The notes beneath the pieces were generated by a model that was not told the origin of the DNA, did no database searches, and was given only the letters and a program-made list of their open reading frames with translations. A stretch of 64,000 nt of DNA from Haematococcus lacustris (taxonomy: Eukaryota > Chlorophyta > Chlorophyceae > Chlamydomonadales > Haematococcaceae), in contig JASKMD010000029.1 of NCBI GenBank assembly GCA_030144725.1, positions 2,656,346-2,720,345 on the forward strand, written 5' to 3'. Below, in pieces: positions 21,801 to 34,841 of this stretch. Position numbers and translations under genes: made by a program. Numbering within the stretch: position 1 is the stretch's first letter; every line of letters begins with the position of its first letter.

Positions 21801-24800
21801 GAGCGATGGGCGGGGCGATGCGGTGTCCACCTCCAGCTCCGACGATGGCGATTGGTGGGGCAGCAGTGCGGGCGACAATGAGTTCGGCGCCACCGCCAGC
21901 TTCGCGGTAGCTGCGGAAATGGGGGAGGGGAGTGATGCGGACGATGCCACGGCATCCCTCCGAGGTGGGCGCGGAGCGGGTCGGGGCAGCGCCGGGGTTC
22001 GTAATGGAAGGCGCGAAGCTTGGTGCAGCATTTCAGCAGCATGGAGGGCAGCGTCAGGGAGGGATGCATTAGGGTTGGGTAGGGCCAGCTGCTGGGCTGC
22101 AACGATTCATACAAACTGCTTGCAGCATTAGACAAGCGACTTCTCACCTGCCTGTCAGTGTGACCACCTGCCTGCCTGCCTGCCTGTGGTCTCACTTCCC
22201 ATGCGTGTTGTAGATCTGGGAGCCTATGGGCAGCTGCAGGTGGGGCGGCTGCAGCAGATGCGTGCCCACCTGGCAGCCAAGCGCCAGCGCCAGGCCCAGA
22301 GGGACCCACACTTTGCTGCAGCTCGGCAGCGCAGCGTGAGCGACTCGCTGAAGCGGCAGCAAGAGGCCAACCTGCGGCAGCCCCGCGTGCAAGCCATCCA
22401 GAAGCAGCGCCAGGCCTTGCCAGTGTATGCAAGCAAGCAGCAGCTGCTGGACGCCATCAAGCGCAACCCTGTCACCATCGTGTCAGGTGAATGCCTAGGG
22501 GGGAGGGGGGGGGGGGGGGGGCAGTGGCTAGGCAACAGGGGGGGTGGAGGGGGGGGGTGAGGAAGGTGAGGGGGGGTGGAGAGGGGGTGAGGGTACTGGC
22601 TGTCACCTCACCCCTACCCAGCTGGATGATTGGGTTGCTGCCTCCCCGCCCCCTGCCCCTCCCCCTGGCCCCCCCTTGCTGAGGTATACCCGGTGTTGCC
22701 TGAGGGCCAGCGCCGCCTGCTCCCCTCCACCCGCCTGCTGCCCCTGTTATGCGCTGCAGGGGAGACCGGGAGCGGCAAGAGGTGAGGGGGGACTGAAGGG
22801 GGGAAGGCTGAAGGGACACGGTAGGAGCAGGGGGCCAGGGGGCAGGGGGGCCAGGGGACCAGGGATGCCCCTGTGCCTCCCCTCCCCCCCCTGCTGCCAC
22901 CAGGGTCCTGTGTGCCTCCTCGAACTCACTGACCTCAGGTTGCTGGTGGCTTGCCCGCTGCCTTTGCTGTTGCTGCACCCCGCTATAGCTACTGCTGCTG
23001 CCCCCTCGCTTGCCCCTCCTGCCGGCTGAAGTGGTTGGTGCCGCGCACTGCGTTGCCCTGCAGCACGCAGCTGCCCCAGTTCCTGTTGGAGGAGGCTGTG
23101 GCGTCAGGTCGGGGCGCTGCCATCTCCCTGGTGGTCACGCAGCCGCGCCGCATCAGCGCCATCAGCCTGGCGCAGCGTGTGGCGGAGGAGCGGGGCGAGG
23201 TGCTGGGGGATGTGGTGGGATACAAGGTGAGGCGCAGGGCGGGGAGGGACGGGGTGGGGTGGGGCGGGGCGGGACGGGGAGGGGGGGGGGGCAGGGCGGG
23301 AAGAGGAGGGGGGTTCAGGGTGTGGATGGCAGGGAGGGGGCGAGGCAGCGGTCCGGTGACCCACCCTGTATGTGCGTGCTGCCACAGCTGTGTTCCAGGC
23401 TGTGTTTCATGGCAGTGGCCAGCAAGGACTGTGCCACCCAGCCTTTAAACCTCCTTATCAGCAGTCAGGCAGCCAGGGCAGGGGCCAGGGCCCCCCCAGT
23501 GCTGCGACTGCAAACACTGACTGGAGCAAGGTGCAGCATGCCAATGCTCATGCCCATGCCCATGCCCATGCGCCCCCTGCCCTCCAGCCGCCCCGGTCCT
23601 GACCCCCCACCTGGTTCCCTGCAGACTGCCAGCTCAACCCAGCCAGCCACTCACAGACTTACCCACCACCCACCACCCCTGCACCCCCTGGTGAACTCCA
23701 CCCAGCACTGCATTGGGCGACCACACTCTGCCCTCCTGCCCTCACACCTTGAAACACCTTAAAACACGTGATCATGGCACGCCATACTCAACCCCCACCA
23801 CCCACCCACCAGCCCTGCCCACCTTGTTCCTTGGCCTGGTTGTGGCATCCACTGCGGCCTCCACCCCACCCTGACCCCGAGCGCTCTGCCGGCCTGGTCC
23901 CCCCCCTCCCAAAAGCACTATGTCACTGTTGCGCCGCATCACTCCAGCGCCTTGCACCTGCCACGACCTGCCTGGCTGCAAACCCATCTTCTTCCCCAGG
24001 CCAGCAGTCCACCCTCCTCCCTCCTCCCTCCACCCCACCCCACCCTGCCCTGCCCCATCCCCTCATCCTCGTGCTGTGTGTGATGTGTCGTGCAGGTGCG
24101 TCTAGACAGCGCGGTGAGCCGGCGCACGCGGCTGACCTACATGACCTCTGGCGTGCTGCTGCGCCGGCTGCTGCTGGACCCTGACCTGGCCGACACCACC
24201 CACGTGTTGATCGACGAGGTGCATGAGCGCCACATCAACACTGACTTCACGCTCATCGCCCTCAAGCAACTGCTGGCTAGGTAGGGGAGGAGGAAAGGGA
24301 GAGGGGGGAAGGGAGAGAGGGGGTCCCTGGAGGGCAAGGGGGGGACAACAGGGGTCTGGAGGGCAGGGGGGGGCTGCATTTCTAATGCAGCCATGGCAGT
24401 GGAGGCCAACGCAGCAGCAGTGGGTCATGTGGTGCTGCAGTGTGGACAGCAACCTTCCTGTCATTGCTGAAGACAAGACAGCAGTGACAGCGGTGGCTGT
24501 AGACGCAGCTAGGGCGGCTGCTGGTGGTGTGGTGGATGCCCCTGACTTGGTGGCTGGCTGGCCGGCTGCCTGGCAGGCGCCCGGGGTTCAAGGTGGTGCT
24601 GATGAGCGCCACGCTGCAAGCCCAGCGCTTCACCGAGTACTTTGGCAGCGCGGCCGCCTGCTTCGCCTTCCAGGGCAGGACGTTCCCAGTGAGTCTGCCA
24701 GGCCCAGGCCAAGGATGGTCAGGGTAGGGGTGGGGGTGGGGGTGGGGGGAGGGGGAGGGGGAGGGGGAGGGGGAGGGGGAGGGGGAGGGGGAGGGGGAGG

Positions 24801-26002
24801 GGGAGGGGGAGGGGGAGGGGGAGGGGGAGGGGGAGGGGGAGGGGGAGGGGGAGGGGGAGGGGGAGGGGGAGGGGGAGGGGGAGGGGGAGGGGGAGGGGGA
24901 GGGGGAGGGGGAGGGGGAGGGGGAGGGGGAGGGGGAGGGGGAGGGGGAGGGGGAGGGGGAGGGGGAGGGGGAGGGGGAGGGGGAGGGGGAGGGGGAGGGG
25001 GAGGGGGAGGGGGAGGGGGAGGGGGAGGGGGAGGGGGAGGGGGAGGGGGAGGGGGAGGGGGAGGGGGAGGGGAGGGGGAGGGGGAGGGGGAGGGGGAGGG
25101 GGAGGGGGAGGGGGAGGGGGAGGGGGAGGGGGAGGGGGAGGGGGAGGGGGAGGGGGAGGGGTGAAAGCTGATAAAGTTGCTGAGAGGATTGGAGTGGAGT
25201 TTTAGTGCCGTGGCCAAGTTAGCTGTGTTAAAGTGGCGCAGCTGCCGCCTGCCAGCCTGCCTGCCTGCTTGCCTGGCCAGCTGTCTGGCCCTGGCCCTGG
25301 CGTGTGTTGCAGGTGCAGCAGTGGTTCCTGGAGGACTTCCTGCAGCAGACAGGCTTCATGCCCTTCTCAAGTGCGACACTTAGGGCCAGGGGCAAGGGCA
25401 AGGGGCAGGGGCAGGGGACGTGAGTGAGGGCTAACCTATTGTAAGACTGGGCGCTCAGGCACCCCCCTGGAGCTTCGAATACCTCCCTGAACACCTCCTG
25501 ACAATTGACCTGAACGCATCATTTTCAGTTTGTGTTACCTTTCTGCCCTACTGTGAGCTGCTGTGCCCTTGCCCGTGATGCTGACCCTGACCCTGACCCT
25601 GACCCTGACCCTGACCCTGACCCTGACCCTGACCCTGACCCTGACCCTGACCACGACCACGACCACGACCCTGACCACGACCACGACCCTGACCCGCTAC
25701 AGACAAGGAGATGGGCCCGGCCAACAAGGTGCTGAGCGGACTGGTGCGTCAGCAGGCTGACGAGGAGCGGCGCCGGGCTGAGGCTGCTGCCCAAGAAGAG
25801 GAGGGTGGCGGTGACGACAGTGACGTCCTCCCTGAGCCTGACGTGCTAGAGAGCAGTGACGAGGCTGGCAGTCCTGCTGGCACGGACTCAGATGCTGAAG
25901 CTGGACGTCAAGAGACGGTCATCCTAGGGAAGGGGTCCGGGGGCAAGAAGCAGGCCAGCCAGGGCCAGGGGGCAGGGGCTCAGCAGCAGGGCCAGCAGAA
26001 TG

Positions 26003-26035
<33 letters not shown>

Positions 26036-29000
26036 CGCCGCCTGTGGCTCAGAAAGGGCTGCAGCAGCAGGGGCAGCAGCAGGGGGTACAAAAGGGGCTG
26101 CAGCAGCAGGAGCCAAAGGGGCAGCAGCAAGGGCAGCAATCGAGGCAGCAGCCGGGGCAGCAGTCGGGGGCAGTTGTGGTGCCGCGTGTGGAGCAACATG
26201 AGTGGCACAACGGGTTTGACCTGACCATGGCGGCTAGGATGCGGGCCCAGGAGGGGGAGCCGCTGCCCGCCAATGTGTTGAATGGCATGGCTGCCTGGCT
26301 GGGTCAGCGTGATGGCAAGGTCGGCTGGCTGCACGCTGGCATAGGGGTGGGGGGCGAGGGGGCCTTGGTGTGCTAGAGTTATGCGCACCCACCCGCCCGC
26401 CCACCTGCCCACCCACCTGCCCATTCACCTTCCCATCCACCCGCCCTCCCACCTGCTTATTCACCTGCCCACCTGCCCGCCCACCTGCCCGCCCACCCTA
26501 TCAGGTGGACGTCTATCTGGCTGCAGCTGTGGTGCGCCACCTCCACGCCACCCAGCCCCCAGGCGGGGCCATCCTGGTAGTGTTGCCCGGCTGGCAAGAC
26601 ATTGAGCGGCTGCGCGTCCTGCTGACCTGCGGACCTGATGCCTGGGCACAGCTGTTTGCACACCAGCAGCGAGACAGCACCAGCACCAGCACCAGCACCA
26701 GCAGCGCTGCGAGCAATGGCAGCCACGGCAACAGTGGAAGCGGCAGTGCCGGCAGTCTCAATGGCAGTCTCAATGGCAGCGGCAGTAGCAGCAAGGGGAA
26801 TGGTGGTGGGGGAGGCAAGCAGGCGGGTCAGGGGCTGGAGCCGCAGCCAGTGGAGGGCATGTGGGTGCTGGCCTGCCACAGCAGCCTTACCAGGGAGGAG
26901 CAGCAGCGGGTGTTCAGCAACCCACCAGCAGGTGAGTGGGGCACGCCAGGGGGTGGGGCGCGGCGCGGCGGGGGCGGGGTGCGGCACGGCGGGGGCGGGG
27001 GCGGGGGCCGGATGAATGAGGGGCGAGGGCAGGGAGTGGCTTGGGGCAGGGGGCAGGGGAGTTGGCATCTGGCCTAGGGGGCAGCCGGGCATGGGTGTGG
27101 GTGTGGGGTGATGGGTGGGGAGGGGTGAGTGCCAGAGCCAATGAAGGCAACAGAGCCAATAAAGGCAACAGAGCCAAAGAAGGTGTCTTAAAGTGAGGGG
27201 GGGCGGGCCGAAATCTAAGGGGAAGCTTGCCGTATGCCGGCATGACATACCTATGACTCTCTGAGACCCCCTGGCTCAGCACCCCTGCCACTGCTGCTGC
27301 TGATTTGCCCTATCAGGCAGCCGCAAGGTGGTGCTGGCCACCAACATCGCGGAGACCTCCATCACCATCTCTGACGTCACTGCGGTGGTGGACTCTGGTC
27401 GCAGCAAGCAGGTTGGCTACGACCCCCTGAACAAGGCCAAGAGCCTGACACAGGGATGGATCAGCTGCTCCTCCGCTGAACAGCGCAAGTGTGTGACACC
27501 TGCTCCCCATGCCCCGCCCCCCCGCCCCCACCACTGCCCACTACTCTAGCCCAGCCCCGCCCCTCTCCTTCCCTCCCACCCCCGCCCCTCTCCTCCCCTC
27601 CCACCCCCGCACCTCTCCTCCCCTCCCCTCTCACCCCGCCCTTCTCCTCCCCTCCCACCCCCGCCCCTCTCTTCCAAACTCTCATAAGACTAGCGGTGAG
27701 AGCCAGTGGGCCCATGCTGAAGCCCTCCCCCCCACTGCACACCGAATGGAGCCAAGCCTAGTTAGCGGTCAGCGAGTTGCACATCCCGTGCCTGAGGCCT
27801 GCCCACCCTGTCAGGGTGTGGCTGGCACTGGTTGCCTGCTGTCCTGGTGCGGTTAGACCATTGGGTGTGCCCTGCCCCCTGCCCCACCACAGGGGCCGTG
27901 CGGGCCGCGTGCGCCCAGGCGTGTGCTACCGGCTGTACCCGCGCCTGTTCTGGCAGGACCACATGCTCCCGCATGACGTGCCTGAGCTGCAGCGCACGCC
28001 GCTGGAGGAGGTCTGCCTGCAGGTCCTTAACCTGGAGCTGGGAGGTGGGCAGGGCCGGGGCGGGGTGGGCGTGCAGGCGGGCGGGCGGGGATGCAGGCGG
28101 GCAGGCAGGGGGAGGAGGGTGGGGGTAAAGGCAGGGCAGGCAGGCAGGGGGAGGTGGGCAGGGGGGGGTCAGCGGCCAGGGTTGCGATGGAAGTGGTTCA
28201 GACGGGAAGGAGAGGCCGGCGAGCAGCTCCAGGGGTGGACGGTGGGTCAGGTGGTGCTGGGCAGGGCTGGGAGGCGGGGCAGCTGCAACCCGTGCTTGAA
28301 GGCGACCAGGTGGGGTGGTGAAGGGGTTGAGTGAGAGGTGAAGGGGTAGAGTGAGAAGTGAGCAGGAAACGGGTAAAAAACAAATAGGGGTGGAGGGAGA
28401 GGGTTGGGGACAGGCCAGGCAGGGTACCTGGGGCAGGGTACCTGGGTAGGTGGAGGGGAGAGCGTGGTGGGCATGACTCCACCAACTGCACCATGGTTGC
28501 CCACCAGCCTGCCTGCTTGCTCAGCTGCTGTGCCGCTGGCTGTGTGATGCTTTGATGTGGATGGCAGACCCGGCCACGTTCTTATCAGAGGCGCTGGACC
28601 CCCCGGAGCCCTTGGCAGTCCACAACGCCCTGACTCTGCTCCACAGCATCGGCGCCATACAGCCCAGCCCTCAACCAGCTGGCCCTGCCCTAACCTCAGC
28701 CCACTCCCTGGCGGGGCGGCAGGGGCAAGGCCAGCAGGCGTTGCAGCCAGGGGCAGGGGGGCATCTTCAGGCAGGCCAGCAGAGCCCTGCCACAGCAGCA
28801 GCAGCAGCTGGGGTGAAGGCCGGGGCCAGGGCGCCAGCCAGGGGGGCGGCAGCAGCAGCAGAAGCTGCACCCGCCTCACCAAGCTTTACCAGGGTGCCCT
28901 CTGCTTGGCAGCTCACGCGGTTGGGGTATGCGGTGGCGTCGCTGCCACTGGCACCACAGCTGGGCAAGATGTTGATCTTGGGCGCAACCTTTGGGTCAGT

Positions 29001-32000
29001 GGCACGTGCTGCAGGGTAGAAGGGCCCGGCACCACCTGCCAGTGCCCAGACAGAGCTGTACTGTGGGACTGGCTATTTGACAGGACTAGACACCACCTGC
29101 TCCCAACACAACCTGACCTGACCCGACCTGACCTGCCCCAACCTGACTGCAGCTGCCTTGGCCCCATGCTGACCTTGGTGGCACACAGCATGGGCAGCTC
29201 TGCATGGACGAGAGTCCCGCGGATGAGTGAGGTGGAGGAAGCCGTGAGAGAAGCTCGGCGGTAGGTGCGCCGGGGGTGATGCCTGGGGCAGGGCATGAGG
29301 GCCGTGAGGTGTCAGGGTCATGGAGAGGCATTGGGCCAGGGCGGGATGCGGGCAGGGGGCGGAGGCGGTGACAATGACGATGGTGGAGCAGACTCGGTCA
29401 GGGCAGACCCAGTCTTCATTAGCCTAAGGCTTGAGAGACAGGGTGACAAGCCTCAGCTGGTGCTGGTGTCGCAGTGGGGCCTGTTCATGTCCTTCTCCTG
29501 CTCCTGCTCCTGGTTCTGGCCTCAGCTGGCGCCTGGGTGCTGCTGGTGCATGCCTGGGCGCAGGCAGCTGGGGGCTGTAGGGGGCGATGCAAACAGCGAC
29601 CACCTGGCTCTGGATGCGGCCTGGGCCTCCTGGTTTAAGGCAAGGAGAGAAGGTGAGAGGAGGTGGGGCAGGGGCAGGGGGGCGGCAGGGAGAGGGGCAG
29701 GGGAGGGGCAGGGGCAGGGGCAGGGGCAGGGGCAGGGGCAGGGGCAGGGGCAGGGGCAGGGGCAGGGGCAGGGGCAGGGGCAGGGGCAGGGGCAGGGGCA
29801 GGGGCAGGGGCAGGGGCAGGGGCAGGGGCAGGGGCAGGGGCAGGGACAGGGGCAGGGGCAGGGGCAGGGGCAGGGGCAGGGGCAGGGGCAGGGGCAGGGG
29901 CAGGGGCAGGGGCAGGGGCAGGGGCAGGGGCAGGGCGGGAGGACCTACCTCACAACCATTGCTAGCCGACAACCTCCTGCTTCTGCGTCTGCTGCTGCTG
30001 TGTCTGCTGCTGCCCAGGCCCTAGGGAGGTGTCCGCTGTGTGTCAGCCCGCATTCCTGAGTGCCCTCAACCTGTACCAAATGCTCAAGACCCGGCTGCAG
30101 CTGGCAGAGCAGCTTATGGAAGTGGGGGTCATAGCCAGCAGCGACGGCTGCTGGGATGAGGCATTGCGGCGCGCAAACCCAGAGCTGCGCCACACAGAGG
30201 GCAGCCTGGCAGCCGACTACCCACCCCTAGGAGTGGGGAAGAAGGGGAAAGGGAGGCGGGAGCAGCAGGCGGTCACCCCACAGCTGCTGGCCGAGGTGAG
30301 TTCATGACCCCACTGCGCACCCATTCCAGCAGCGCACCCATTGCAGCAGCGCACCCATTGCAGCAGCGCTGCTAGCAGCACAGCCTTGGCTGGAGGGAGC
30401 GCACTCAACTGGCCCTAGGCAGTGAAGGCCTTGTGTTTGGCAGCAAGAGCTGACAGCTGCTTCACACAAGCCACTGCATTATGACACCACCTGGCATCGT
30501 TACGGCTTCACACTTGTGAATTGCCCTAGCTACAGCAAGGATCATGGCTCTACTAAATCATCATCGCCATGGTTTGTGTCACAAAAGCCAGCAGCAGCAG
30601 CAGTGTTCACAAAGGTCACCTCCACCGTCTTGCCAGCCTGCTTGCTCATGACGTGAATAATCTCGTTTGCTCGATACCTCTTTTGAAAGCCAGCACAGGC
30701 AGGCAATTGACTGGTGAAACACCTGCCGTGGTGCTTACTTACAACTTAGACGCAGTTAGCACAGCGAAGGTCCAGTTGATTACTGAGGCACTGTCCACAC
30801 CCGCTCGCGTGCTGCAGAATGCCTGGATGCGGTCTCTGCCAGCAGGGCACCGTTCAGTTTACATTAGTGATAGTATGGGACTCCAGCCAAGGTGGAGCTG
30901 GACGACATTCCCACAGCACTGCCGCTGCTGCTGCCGCTGGCATGGTCTGCTGCCCATGGTGTGCGCCTGGCCCTTGTCTGCTGGCAGGTGGCTCGGCAGC
31001 AGGTGAGCTGGCAGCGCAAGGGCACGGTGGCGGCGGCTGTGGAGGAGCACAGCTGGGCAGCTGATGACGGGGAGCTGGTGAAGGGGCTGCTGGTGGCAGG
31101 CCTGGTGAGACCTGGAAGCAGGGCGGCAGGGTGGCAAGGCGGTATGGCAGTAAGACGGCAGGGCAGCAGGGCAGCAGGGCGGCAGGGCGGCTGGGCGGCC
31201 CTGTCTCCTATGCCCCATGTCCCTGAACGTTGTTTAGTTGCGCGGCCCTCTCTTCAGGTTAGGTGCTTACAGGCTACCCGGTGCCGTCATCACCATCGTT
31301 GTGTTCAGCATTGTCATGATCATCCTCACTGCCATCACGTAAACCTGCCCCCCTTCCATGCAGGTTGGAAGGTGTGTGTAGGTGTGACTCTGTGTGTGTG
31401 GGCGGTTGGTGCAGGCGCCCCAGGTGGCCAAGGCTGAGCTCAGCCGCAGCTTCAGGTCTGGCCCAGAGCCAGTACGCCAGCGCCAAGGCAAGACGCCCAA
31501 CAGGGTCGAGGGGAGGTACTCTCTCAAGTGAGTGGCCTGACTGGCGGGGCCACGGTGTCCCTCAGCTTAGGATGTGCAGTACAGCTTCTGTACTGCCTGT
31601 GGCTGGGCCCCTTCACGTCCCTCTCCCTGGCCCCTCATCTGTTGCTTGCACAACCCCTCACCGCTCGCTCAACACCTGGCAGCCCCTGCTGCTTACGGAG
31701 CTAGGTGTAGCCGACAGGGGGGCAGGGCGGCAGGGCGGCAGGGAGTAAGGGCGGCAGGGCAACAGGGCAGCAGGGCAGCAGGGCAGCACCTGCCTGAGGC
31801 CCTGGCAGCCTACTTGCAGCAATTCACCACCCATGGATGCATTGGTTCTCCTCCTCAGCTGGAAGGCAAGCCAGCTGCCAAACCGCCCTGGATGCTGTGG
31901 CTGCCTTGCCGCCCCGCAGGCTGTTCACAGTGGATGAGGGCCGCCTGAACCTGCCCTTCAACCTGTCCTCCTCGCTGCTGGCTAAGCAGCAGGTCTGGTT

Positions 32001-33660
32001 GGGCAAAGGGCCACAGCCTCCGGAGGAGGGGGGGCTGCCGCCCTTGTGGGTGTCCCACAGGTGGCTGGTGTACTCGGACAAGGTGAGGCTGGGCTGTACA
32101 GCCCCTCCCGCCCCTGCCACGCTTCCCACCTTTCCCCTCTGCTGCTAGGGGCGCACTTCCTGCGCCCCCTGCACCTTGGCTCAGGGCAGCAGCTTCCACA
32201 TTGCAAGTGGACCCCCACGGTGGAGTAGTGAACTGGACACAAACGCTGCACCGCAGCTGAGTAGCTGGGCAGCTGTGCCACATACGCCCTGCTCTAAGGG
32301 CTGAACCCCTGAGCCAGGTGCAGCCAAAGCCTGTGTGTGGAGTGCGCCTGGCCTGACACTGTAGGGCTAGGGGCCCTCAGGAGCGCAGGCTCCAGGCTCC
32401 TGCCTGGCAGGCAGTGCTGTAGGTGTAGGCTTCAAATGTGTGTTGGGCGTGGCATGCCTCGCATCACAAAGCCCTGTTGACAGGAGCAGCATGGACCGGA
32501 CACAAGCGCGTTGTAAAAATGCAGCATTGCACCAGCATTGCATTGCAGTGCCAGGTCATGCTGCATCATCATAGGGAGGGGATGCCCTCCTTCCCTCCCT
32601 CCAGCGCATTGCCCCACCACCATGGCCTGCAGGTCAAGTTCAACAGCGAGGTGGTGCCCTCCACTCTGTCCTCAGTGCCTGACGTGGCGCTGCTGCTGTT
32701 TGGCAGCGACCTCAACTACGCGGCAGAGGAGGCAGAGGGCAGGGTCGCAGAGGGCGAGGAGGAAAACCATGCGCTGCTGAGCATGGAGCAGGGCTTGATG
32801 TCCTGGCGTATGCCCGCAGCCCATGCCCAGGCAGTGGTGGGGGTCAGGCGTCAGATGGCCCAGCTGCTGCAGCGCCAGCTGCAGGTGAGCAGTGGGGCAG
32901 AGCACCGTGCCAGATTACACAGCCACTGCTCCCACCAATAGCCCAGCAGCAGCTCCCAAGACTCTAAGGCAGAGTGCAAAGGCTGGCCTGGCCTCCTGCA
33001 CCGGCTCTGTAGCGTCAGTGGTTGCCCTCTTGTGTTGTGTTGATGTGAAAACTGGCTGGCGGCTGGAGTCCTGGTGGGTGCAGGAGGCATGACGCCCAGG
33101 GCTGTAGCAGCATTGGTGCCCCAACCCATAGCTCTACTGTGACTTGCTACTATTCAGCCCCTGCTGCCTCTGCCCCTGCTCCATCCCGGCCCTGGCCCCT
33201 GCCCCACCCCGATCCCGGCCCCGGCCCCATCCCGGCCTCGGCTCCGGCCCCGGATGATGCCCTGGATGATGCCCTGGCTTAAGCCCCTGCCCCTGATGCT
33301 GCCCCTGCCCCTGCCCCTGCTGTGTTTTTCGCAGGAGCCCAGTCTTATGTTCCGTCAGGAGGCCCGCCAGCTGACAGCCCGGCTGCAGCAGCTCCTGGCA
33401 GATGCAGCCGCTGACCCCTGGTACGTGCAGGCTCTGGACACCACCAGCCCTGAGCGCAGGGAGGTGTCCGAACAACCTAAGGAGCGGCAGCAGCAGCGCA
33501 GGACGCAGGCTTATAGGGTCATGCGGCCAGGGGGCCAGCGCCAGCAGCGGCAGCCGCTGCAGCAGGGGCAGCAGCCACAGCAGCAACAGCAGCCACAGCA
33601 ACAGCAGCAGCAGCAGCAGTCACAGAAGCAGCAGCAGCCACGGCAACAGCAGCATCCACA

Positions 33661-33692
<32 letters not shown>

Positions 33693-33826
33693 CACAGCAG
33701 CAACAGAAGCAGCAGCAACAGCGGCAGCCACAAAAGCAACAGAGCAAGCCGTCTGGCCAATCGATTGCGAGAGCAGGATCTGCAGGAGCCAGCGGAAGGC
33801 CAGCGGGCAAGCTGGTGGCAGCATAG
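18885..33826 (+). CDS. DEAH/RHA-family RNA helicase (DHX36/YTHDC2-like), 26 exons, about 1889 aa
   Basis: Exons: 18885-19017, 19140-19276, 19440-19522, 19608-20027, 20163-20250, 20710-20762, 21429-21964, 22214-22486, 22760-22781, 23064-23226, 24096-24280, 24577-24688, 25313-25370, 25703-26319, 26505-26931, 27317-27488, 27893-28044, 28568-28994, 29153-29260, 29564-29652, 30018-30295, 30988-31104, 31415-31527, 31920-32082, 32633-32884, 33335-33826. All phases close. An ATP-driven RNA/RNP-remodelling helicase: GETGSGKS (residues about 575-582, split over a 22-base exon), TQPRR, DEVH (about 676-679), SAT (708-710), [19 protein letters not shown] (near 1160), then HA2/winged-helix ([27 protein letters not shown]) and the C-terminal OB-type region. 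Residues 1-550 are an unusual long N-terminal extension. Residues 755-960 and the last 160 are acidic or Gln-rich. One intron appears to be GC-AG (donor 20251). The start and exons 13, 14 and 22 are the least certain. Confidence 0.85.
24747..25160. repeat. (GGGGGA)n microsatellite in a helicase intron
   Basis: About 69 hexamer units, with one shortened unit near 25070, in the intron after the SAT-motif exon. The G-rich strand is the transcribed RNA sense strand, so the pre-mRNA carries the repeat. Confidence 0.95.
25575..25695. repeat. (CCCTGA)n / CCACGA microsatellite in a helicase intron
   Basis: CCCTGA units followed by CCACGA variants, ending 8 bases before the AG of exon 14. The pyrimidine-rich units may serve as the acceptor tract. 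Confidence 0.85.
29697..29936. repeat. (GGGGCA)n microsatellite in a helicase intron
   Basis: About 40 units with a single GGGACA variant near 29845. Located in the intron between exons 20 and 21, G-rich on the RNA sense strand. Confidence 0.95.
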
Positions 33827-34353
33827 AACGGCACACCTGCCTATGCCTTGACCCGCAAGGAAAGCCACAGGGTGGTGCCCAGTACAGCAATGTCGCCGCA
33901 TGTGGCTCATGCACAGCTGCAGCCAGCTGCCTTGCATGCCCCTGGCCGTGCTCAACCCAGTACTTACCTGCTCCTGCTCGTCTCAGCAGCAGTGCAGCAG
34001 GGCAGCCCCCAAGCACCCCAGCCCTGATCCCTGATGACCTCCAGGGGCGGAGCAGCAGCAGCGAGCAACATGAGGTTTTATTTAATGATGCCTGTCCTCA
34101 ACCACTGGTTGTGGGTGTCCAGATGCCGGGATGTTAAGCAGGATATGCTGTTTAATGGCAGGGTTTCTTCCAGTGGATTGAGCAAGTTAAGACGTTGCAT
34201 CAGTCGCAACAGCTGCCATTAGGCAGTGCAGCACTCATGCTGTGCTGGCGCCTGTGCATGTTGCATCCTGGGGAAATGGCAACCTTGGGCTGAGTAAATG
34301 CGGAGTCAGCTGGGCAAGAAGTGTACATAATCTCTCTGCCACACATGAGCCAC

Positions 34354-34358
34354 TGTAA
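34354..34358 (+). terminator. Candidate TGTAA poly(A) signal of the helicase gene
   Basis: First clear TGTAA after the helicase stop codon, about 530 bases downstream. The motif is the standard volvocine polyadenylation signal; position alone supports it. Confidence 0.35.
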
Positions 34359-34841
34359 TCGACACCGAAGCACTGATGTGCTGATGATTTCCAGCCAGAA
34401 CGCGCAATGTATTGAAGGGTTCTTCAGTGAATCTTCACGCTTTTTACACTCCCATGTACCAAGAGTGTATTGCCGCTATTTCGCACAACATAGAAGAATA
34501 CAGTCTCTTTCGGCAGCCTCGACTCCTTGAATGAGCAGGGTGTTGCGACTCCTGCTGGCTTGCTATCAATCCAACACCAAAGATAGATACTTAGAGGACG
34601 AACATGCACGCATTGTGCGTGACAGGAGTGCGCAGCGTAGTCGACAGCGCTGGCGCATGCACACATCTCTGTCTTTGCGTGCAATTGTTTGCGCAGGGAT
34701 ATTCGGGCGCGTCGTCAAGGGAGCCATGCGACTGGGCGCAGTCACTGGTGGCACAGGCGAGTTCTCGAGCTATGTCATGTCTATCCTGTGCCCAATGTTT
34801 TCTTCTTGGCACCAATTTCCGGTGCCATGGCCCCAATGTAG

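Noticed and set aside
30569..31006. 145-codon open frame inside the helicase gene
   Set aside because: Falls in the intron between exons 21 and 22; no domain seen, and splicing from 30295 to 30988 keeps the helicase frame.
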